Below are positions 59,836 through 64,000 of a stretch of 64,000 bases of DNA, piece after piece. A program made the translations under genes and the position numbers. Location: the NCBI GenBank assembly GCA_017417055.1, contig JAFPZX010000086.1, positions 44,801-108,800 on the forward strand, given 5' to 3'. The notes under the pieces are model-generated. The model had not been told where the DNA came from, made no database searches, and saw nothing but the letters and a program-made list of their open reading frames with translations. Every line of letters starts with the position of its first letter. The first letter of the stretch is position 1. The stretch is from Anaerolineaceae bacterium. GTDB taxonomy: Bacteria; Chloroflexota; Anaerolineae; Anaerolineales; Anaerolineaceae.

Positions 59836-59928
59836 TAACTGTTCAATACCGAGTCAAAGCAACCTTTTCTGTTGACTCCATTATGAGTCAAAGAAAACTC
59901 GTCACTTTGACTCATTTTGAATAGTTAA
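59836..59928. repeat. Family B repeat, copy 5 (full length)
   Basis: AACTGTTCAATACCGAGTCA left end, TTGACTCATTTTGAATAGTTA right end, with TTGACTCC and GAGTCAAAG inside. It lies directly upstream of the ABM gene. Confidence 0.8.
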
Positions 59929-60171
59929 AACGATAAACCCTTCAAATTATAACATTATCATTTTCAAGACAGAAATCTTTAATTATCCGAAAACACGGTG
60001 ATAATGTGTTGCTCATCACAGCGTATCCATGGGACAGCTACAGAGGCCTGTCTCACTGTGAAGCTATGTGAACTATTTTATAGCAATACTGGCTAATCCG
60101 TAAATAGTTACCATATGATTAACGATAATAAAAAAGAATCGTACAGATTCGGGCAAAAACCGGAAAACATT

Positions 60172-60180
60172 TGGTACAAT
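60172..60180 (+). promoter_or_regulatory. Possible extended -10 upstream of the Ig-like lipoprotein gene
   Basis: TGGTACAAT, 150 nt before the start codon, leaving a long leader made of repeat fragments. The -35 is poor. Confidence 0.3.
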
Positions 60181-60329
60181 AGAAAAGGTAACTGTTCAAA
60201 ACATGTTTCACCAAAGTATTCGGACAATCCCCTCCGGCTCGATACCGAGTCTGCAGAGACAGTCCCGATATGGAATAGATACAAAGAAAGACTTGTTATT
60301 TTGAACCATTGAAAGGCCGAACCAGCAAT

Positions 60330-61094
60330 ATGAAAAAAGCCCACCGGACAATCGCAAAACGAAGCATCCCGATGCTTTTCACCGCGATTCTCCTTTCCGC
60401 CTGCGGAAATGCAGCCACACCGGAACCGACCGTTGACATGAACGTATTTCCGACAACAATCGCACAGACCATGGTGGCAGAATACACCGCCTCAGCTGTT
60501 GTTTTACCCACCGATGCTCCTGTTTCAACCGATATTCCGGCGTCGGGATCTGAAAACAGTACCGGATCAGTTGTCGTATTGCCGATTTCCCCAGCCAACA
60601 GCAGCAGCGATATGATCGTCAATCCTTATACGGATCCCGCTGCCGCAACGGAAGAGCCTGTGATCATCCGAAATAACAATCTGCCTGAGGTTTCATCCAA
60701 TGTGTCGATTACGCTTCCGACCGCTGCCGTTCCCACGGCCGCCAGAACAGGGAACGAACATGGAGACAAAGCCTCGTACGATTCGCAGTCACCATTGGAT
60801 GGCGTCCATGTTGAACGCGGATCTGAATTTGACGTCATCTGGTACCTGAAAAATACCGGTTCCACCACCTGGACAACGGATTACTGTCTGCGGTATTTTA
60901 CGGGAACCGATTTTACAAAACCGGGGAAAACCCGTTACTATCTCAACGAACCGGTTCCACCGGACACGATCGGCAAATGCATTGTGGACGCACTCGCGCC
61001 GGAAGAGCCCGGAACCTATAAAATGTCAGTCGTTCTTGGAAATGAGAATGACGAAAACTTTTTCATTGTCGACATCACAATCGTTGTCGACTGA
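60330..61094 (+). CDS. Lipoprotein with NBR1-type Ig-like domain
   Basis: A protein of 254 aa. It has a basic N-terminus, a hydrophobic core and a lipobox LLSAC with the acylated Cys near residue 25, so it is anchored on the outer face of the membrane. A Thr/Pro/Ser-rich linker of about 110 residues leads to one Ig-like domain (residues about 145-254, NTGSTTWTTDYCLRYF, NENDENFF). The last 110 residues match the secreted protein at 63.2 kb in 75 positions by hand count. The ATG at 60330 is chosen over a TTG at 60309. The next gene follows in 12 nt. Partner and function unknown. Confidence 0.75.
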   Translation: MKKAHRTIAKRSIPMLFTAILLSACGNAATPEPTVDMNVFPTTIAQTMVAEYTASAVVLPTDAPVSTDIPASGSENSTGSVVVLPISPANSSSDMIVNPYTDPAAATEEPVIIRNNNLPEVSSNVSITLPTAAVPTAARTGNEHGDKASYDSQSPLDGVHVERGSEFDVIWYLKNTGSTTWTTDYCLRYFTGTDFTKPGKTRYYLNEPVPPDTIGKCIVDALAPEEPGTYKMSVVLGNENDENFFIVDITIVVD

Positions 61095-61106
61095 TCGGAG
61101 GATTTC

Positions 61107-61703
61107 ATGAAGAAAACTGTTTTGATCTGTACGCTTTTGATCGCTGTCCTTGCCGGCTTTTCCGCCGCACTTGCGGACAACACGCAGGACCTGATCAACA
61201 TGGTCCGAACGGAAGCCGCGGCTACTGTCGTCGCCGAAATTCAGCAGACGCTTGAATCTGAAAACATCGAAATCATTGTCAAAAACCAGAGCACCCCTTC
61301 CCCGCTCATCAGCTCGGGATTCATCTGGGGGTCCTGGAAACCGACACCAACCTACTATTCCTATCAGGCAAAGCTGGTCGGGCAGAACATGAACTACATG
61401 CACTATCCTCACGGTCAGCAGTTCCGCATCAACTGGACCGTTCGCAATACCGGACCGCTTCCCTGGGACACACAGTTTTACTTCCGCTATGTGCAGGGGC
61501 AGGGTTCCCTGGATGGCGACCGGTATATGCTCCCTGCGGTCGTTGAACGAGGCGACACCATCACCTTCTCCCGTGGATTTGAGTGCGCTGAGGAACCGGG
61601 CATCTACAACTCCTACTGGGAACTGGTCGACAATGACGGCGTTGTGATTTTGGACAACATCTGGGTCGGCTGGCAGGTGGATGACTGGCGTGATTTTGAA
61701 TAA
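61107..61703 (+). CDS. Secreted protein with NBR1-type Ig-like domain
   Basis: A protein of 198 aa with signal peptide (cleavage near ALA, residues 21-23). A short helical region precedes an Ig-like domain with NWTVRNTGPLPWDTQFYFRY and EEPGIYNSYWELVDNDG. Aromatic residues are many (GWQVDDW end). GGAGG lies 7 nt before the ATG; it forms an operon with the lipoprotein gene 12 nt upstream. More distant from the two close paralogues at 60.3 and 63.2 kb. Probably extracellular; function unknown. Confidence 0.75.
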   Translation: MKKTVLICTLLIAVLAGFSAALADNTQDLINMVRTEAAATVVAEIQQTLESENIEIIVKNQSTPSPLISSGFIWGSWKPTPTYYSYQAKLVGQNMNYMHYPHGQQFRINWTVRNTGPLPWDTQFYFRYVQGQGSLDGDRYMLPAVVERGDTITFSRGFECAEEPGIYNSYWELVDNDGVVILDNIWVGWQVDDWRDFE

Positions 61704-61769
61704 ATCGCTGTGCGTACGAGGCCGACACTACAGGATTGTGCCCGTGATGCGAAGAAACAGCTCATAACC

Positions 61770-62924
61770 ATGCAGACAAATCAAATAAAGGAATTCATAA
61801 GAGCCGAGTCCAAAAAGCTCGGCTTTTGTGTTTGCGGATTCACGAACGCGGAACCGTGTGCTGACTTTGTGCGCTATCAGCAATGGCTTGAAACCGATTC
61901 CCTCGGCACCATGGCGTACCTGAAACGGGAAGATACGCTCGCTAAACGTGCCGATCCCCGTGCACTGCTGCCGGAAGCACAAAGCATCTGCGTACTGGGG
62001 GTACCGATGGCACTCAGACCTGCTCCCAGCGAACCGGAAGTTGCATCCTATGCCTGGTATGCTGATTACCATGAAACGATCCTTTCCATGGCGGAAAAAC
62101 TGGTTGAAAAGGTTCGTCAGCAGTCAGCAGTCAGTGGACAGTGGCCAGTGGACAGTGACCAGCAGTCAGCAGTCAGCAGTCAGTGCTCAGTAGTCAGTGA
62201 CAAGCTGTCAGCTGTCAGCAGTCAGTGCTCAGTTGTCAGTGACCAGCAGTCAGCGGTCAGCAACCATCATTCTTCACTCCTCACTCCTTACTCCTCACTT
62301 CCAACTCCTCACTCCTCACTCCTCACTCCTAACCAGCTCCCAGACCCAAGCCCCCAACAACCTGTTTTTTCATACCGCATCTGCATCGATTCTTCACCGA
62401 TTCTGGAACGCAGTCTGGCCGTCCGCGCGGGACTGGGCTGGATCGGGAAGAGCTCCATGTTTATCCATCCGAAATATGGATCCCGCTTGTTCCTATGCGA
62501 AATACTACTCAACATTCCGATTGAGCCGGACACACCTTACACGAAAGATGGCTGCGGGAGCTGCCTGCGCTGCACAAATACCTGCCCGAATCACTGCATT
62601 GATCCTGAGAGCCGTACCATCCGTGCCGACCACTGCATTTCCTACCTCACCATTGAACACAAAGGGGAGTTTACGCCGGAACAAAGCAAACTGGTTGGGA
62701 CACATCTTTTCGGATGCGATGAATGTCTGCGTGTCTGCCCTTGGAATTCCCGTGATATCGGCGAATCTCCTCTTCCGCTCGCCGGTGCTGTACCGCAGCT
62801 CAGCGACTATGATCTGACCGACATGGAATTCAAGGAAAAATTCCGCAATTCCCCCGTCCTGCGCACCAAAGCCAAAGGACTGCGCAGAAACATTGAGGCG
62901 GCGGTGAAGAATAGTAACAAGTAA
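61770..62924 (+). CDS. queG: Epoxyqueuosine reductase with in-frame repeat insertion
   Basis: Reduces epoxyqueuosine in tRNA to queuosine, using cobalamin and two [4Fe-4S] clusters. From the ATG at 61770 the protein is 384 aa. The catalytic Asp is D207 (CIDSSPILERSLAVRAG). Cluster ligands are C262, C265, C268, C272 and C316, C319, C323, with a further Cys at 289. Residues about 117-197 are a low-complexity insert (SAVSSQCSVVSD and SSLLTP units) encoded by a family D repeat. It sits in the surface linker between two conserved parts, where homologues have roughly 10-15 residues. The frame is kept, so the enzyme may be active. tgt lies at 11.3 kb. Confidence 0.9.
   Translation: MQTNQIKEFIRAESKKLGFCVCGFTNAEPCADFVRYQQWLETDSLGTMAYLKREDTLAKRADPRALLPEAQSICVLGVPMALRPAPSEPEVASYAWYADYHETILSMAEKLVEKVRQQSAVSGQWPVDSDQQSAVSSQCSVVSDKLSAVSSQCSVVSDQQSAVSNHHSSLLTPYSSLPTPHSSLLTPNQLPDPSPQQPVFSYRICIDSSPILERSLAVRAGLGWIGKSSMFIHPKYGSRLFLCEILLNIPIEPDTPYTKDGCGSCLRCTNTCPNHCIDPESRTIRADHCISYLTIEHKGEFTPEQSKLVGTHLFGCDECLRVCPWNSRDIGESPLPLAGAVPQLSDYDLTDMEFKEKFRNSPVLRTKAKGLRRNIEAAVKNSNK
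62113..62345 (+). repeat. Family D composite repeat inside queG
   Basis: Block 1 (to about 62265): CAGCAGTCAGCAGTCAGTG and CAGTGACCAGCAGTCAG words. Block 2 (to about 62330): CTCCTCACTCCTTACTCC words. Both blocks occur, in reverse order and orientation, in the intergenic copy at 23413-23640. Confidence 0.85.
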
Positions 62925-63068
62925 AAAGTATTCAGTGTGAAGTTGAGATTAAATAATAAGATGTGTGCTATCTTCAGAGTGCAGGTAATGAATAAGAAGT
63001 GAGGAGTTAAAAGTTAGGATTCAAATTAACTTCACACTGCACACTTCACTATACACACTAAAAACTGA
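62919..63068. repeat. Family D repeat, copy 5
   Basis: AAGTAAAAAG at the queG stop, then GTGTGAAGTTGAG, AATAAGAAGTGAGGAG, and the inverted CTTCACACTGCACACTTCAC. Same layout of arms as at 23413-23640. Confidence 0.75.
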
Positions 63069-63110
63069 AACCTTTTCCACATCAAAAACGTTTGATAAAA
63101 ATACCAGCCA

Positions 63111-63139
63111 TTGGAATATGGCGAAACTTATGATAAAAT
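63111..63139 (+). promoter_or_regulatory. Promoter of the Ig-like protein gene
   Basis: TTGGAA (63111-63116), 17-nt spacer, TAAAAT (63134-63139) with a TGA before it (extended -10). It is 34 nt before the start codon. Confidence 0.55.
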
Positions 63140-63173
63140 CTATAATCAGGAAATAAAGAGAAGGAGATTCACA

Positions 63174-63824
63174 ATGAAGAAAATATTGTTTTTGCTGCTT
63201 TTCTGTTGTATAGTGGCAGCGCCGGTGATGGCTCAAACCCAACCTGTGGATGAGTTGTCCGGCCTTTCCAACCAGCAGCTTCTGGCGGTTTATGACGCAG
63301 TTGTCGGCGAGATCCAAAAACGGGGCGTTGACACATCCGCACAGAACGTTCGTGACCAGGCTGTCGTTTTCGGACAGAATGTCCACATTCAAACCGGGCA
63401 GCTTTCCGTCTGCCTGCCGACACCGGTCCCGGCAAACAACACGACTATCCAGCTGCCCATCGCCCCGACAGCCACACCCAATGCACAGTCCGGCGACAAA
63501 GCATCTTATGACTCACAAACCCCGGTGGACGGTACGCATGTGCAGCGCGGACAGATTTTTGATATTACCTGGTACCTGCTGAACACAGGCACAACCACCT
63601 GGACAACAGATTACTGCGTCCGCTTTTTCAGCAACACAAAATTTACAAAACCCGGAAAAGACCGTTACTATCTTGACCAGCCTGTTGCGCCAAACACTGT
63701 CGGAGCATGCAGCATTGACGCAGTTGCTCCATCTACACCCGGTACCTATACCATGGCAGTCGTTCTCAGCAACGAAAATGATGAAAACTTCTATGTGATG
63801 GATGTGACGATCATCGTAGATTAG
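63174..63824 (+). CDS. Secreted protein with NBR1-type Ig-like domain, paralogue of the lipoprotein
   Basis: A protein of 216 aa with signal peptide (cleavage near VMAQ, residues 18-21) and a short helical segment (LSGLSNQQLLAVYDAVVGEI). The C-terminal 110 residues are an Ig-like domain nearly the same as in the lipoprotein at 60.3 kb (YDSQTPVDGTHVQRG, NTGTTTWTTDYC, NENDENFY). The ATG at 63174 is set by AAGGAG 8 nt upstream. It has its own promoter and terminator. Unlike the paralogue it lacks a lipobox and is likely released. Function unknown. Confidence 0.78.
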   Translation: MKKILFLLLFCCIVAAPVMAQTQPVDELSGLSNQQLLAVYDAVVGEIQKRGVDTSAQNVRDQAVVFGQNVHIQTGQLSVCLPTPVPANNTTIQLPIAPTATPNAQSGDKASYDSQTPVDGTHVQRGQIFDITWYLLNTGTTTWTTDYCVRFFSNTKFTKPGKDRYYLDQPVAPNTVGACSIDAVAPSTPGTYTMAVVLSNENDENFYVMDVTIIVD

Positions 63825-63861
63825 CGAAGTAAAATCAATTCAAATATCAAGATAAAAAAGG

Positions 63862-63902
63862 GGCTGTCGCACATCTTTTTTATTTTACGGCAGCCATTTT
63901 TT
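63862..63902 (+). terminator. Rho-independent terminator of the last gene
   Basis: GGCTGTCG and CGGCAGCC form an 8-bp stem with one G-U pair and an 18-nt T-rich loop, followed by ATTTTTTG. Confidence 0.7.
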
Positions 63903-63930
63903 GAACTGCCATCAAGAGCATTTGCTTCGC

Positions 63931-63982
63931 AGTGGTGCGGCGAGCAGCGGGTCTTGCCTGCCTGAGTTCTGCCCGCACCACG
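63931..63982. repeat. Inverted repeat at window end
   Basis: GTGGTGCGG and CCGCACCAC are perfect 9-bp arms about 30 nt apart. The sequence is more GC-rich than its surroundings. It may be part of a further element cut by the window edge. Confidence 0.45.
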
Positions 63983-64000
63983 GAGTTTTAGCCGGGGCCG

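Larger units (their letters stand above)
59807..60329. other. Repeat-rich divergent gap without genes
   Basis: A 523-nt gap. It holds a full family B repeat (59836-59928), a weak C palindrome (60031-60054), fragments with the family B ends (AAATAGTTACC near 60107; GTAACTGTTCA near 60188; GAATAGATAC near 60273) and an extended -10 (60172-60180). Short frames within it have no coding character. Confidence 0.6.

Noticed and set aside
58502-59875. A 457-codon plus-strand frame opposite the CapA-like and ABM genes
   Set aside because: Both minus-strand genes have family motifs and one has a strong ribosome binding site; the plus frame crosses both and shows no domain.
62113-62345. Tandem repeats in queG as a CRISPR array
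   Set aside because: Units are 6-15 nt, imperfect and without unique spacers; no cas gene is in the window.

Overview
The window is a 64 kb bacterial chromosome segment with no phage, insertion sequence, CRISPR array, rRNA or recognisable tRNA. It reads like a Chloroflexota genome of the class Anaerolineae. The reasons are four secreted proteins with an NBR1-type Ig-like domain, several very large GT-C-like membrane proteins, a compact dcw cluster and a MurG loop reading GGTGGGVYPA. The taxonomic call is inference from gene content; no marker was compared.

Layout. 1-5.3 kb: the end of an unknown gene, a dihydropyrimidinase (hydA) and three membrane proteins, two of them degenerate relatives of the complex I/Mrp antiporter subunits. 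5.4-13.4 kb: a patatin-like lipase, two large membrane proteins, tgt and a secreted Ig-like protein. 13.7-23.4 kb: a mixed region with an unknown basic protein, a GGDEF protein, a DagK-like lipid kinase, a SorC regulator, a GT51 transglycosylase, trmO, a cysE-like acetyltransferase, xth, a DUF2461 protein and a secreted protein. 23.7-30 kb: a three-gene polysaccharide cassette (two-domain dehydrogenase, heparinase-like lyase, GT4), then a DDAH-like hydrolase. 30.0-30.7 kb: a PIN/AbrB toxin-antitoxin pair. 30.9-46.6 kb: the division and cell wall cluster mraZ-rsmH-ftsL-ftsI-murF-mraY-murD-ftsW-murG-murC-murB-ftsQ-ftsA-ftsZ, tightly coupled, without murE or ddl. 46.8-55.7 kb, minus strand: nusA-rnpM(ylxR)-infB-rbfA-nrnA-truB-ribF, then a DUF4143 ATPase. 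56-59.8 kb, minus strand: a membrane protein, a CapA-like protein and an ABM-domain protein. 60-64 kb: three Ig-like secreted proteins around queG.

How the genes work together. The dcw operon starts from a promoter overlapped by an MraZ-type operator and ends at a terminator behind ftsZ; ftsZ also has its own promoter, with a palindrome between its -35 and -10. The translation genes form one coupled minus-strand operon. Tgt and QueG are two steps of queuosine synthesis but lie 49 kb apart.

The most unusual feature is the density of non-coding repeats. At least five families of short palindromic or low-complexity elements fill almost every gap. One family (D) starts at an AAG-TAA that is the last codon plus stop of the upstream gene in four of four intergenic copies. 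A fifth copy of the same family lies in frame inside queG and adds about 80 low-complexity residues to an otherwise intact enzyme. I regard this as the main thing to follow up.
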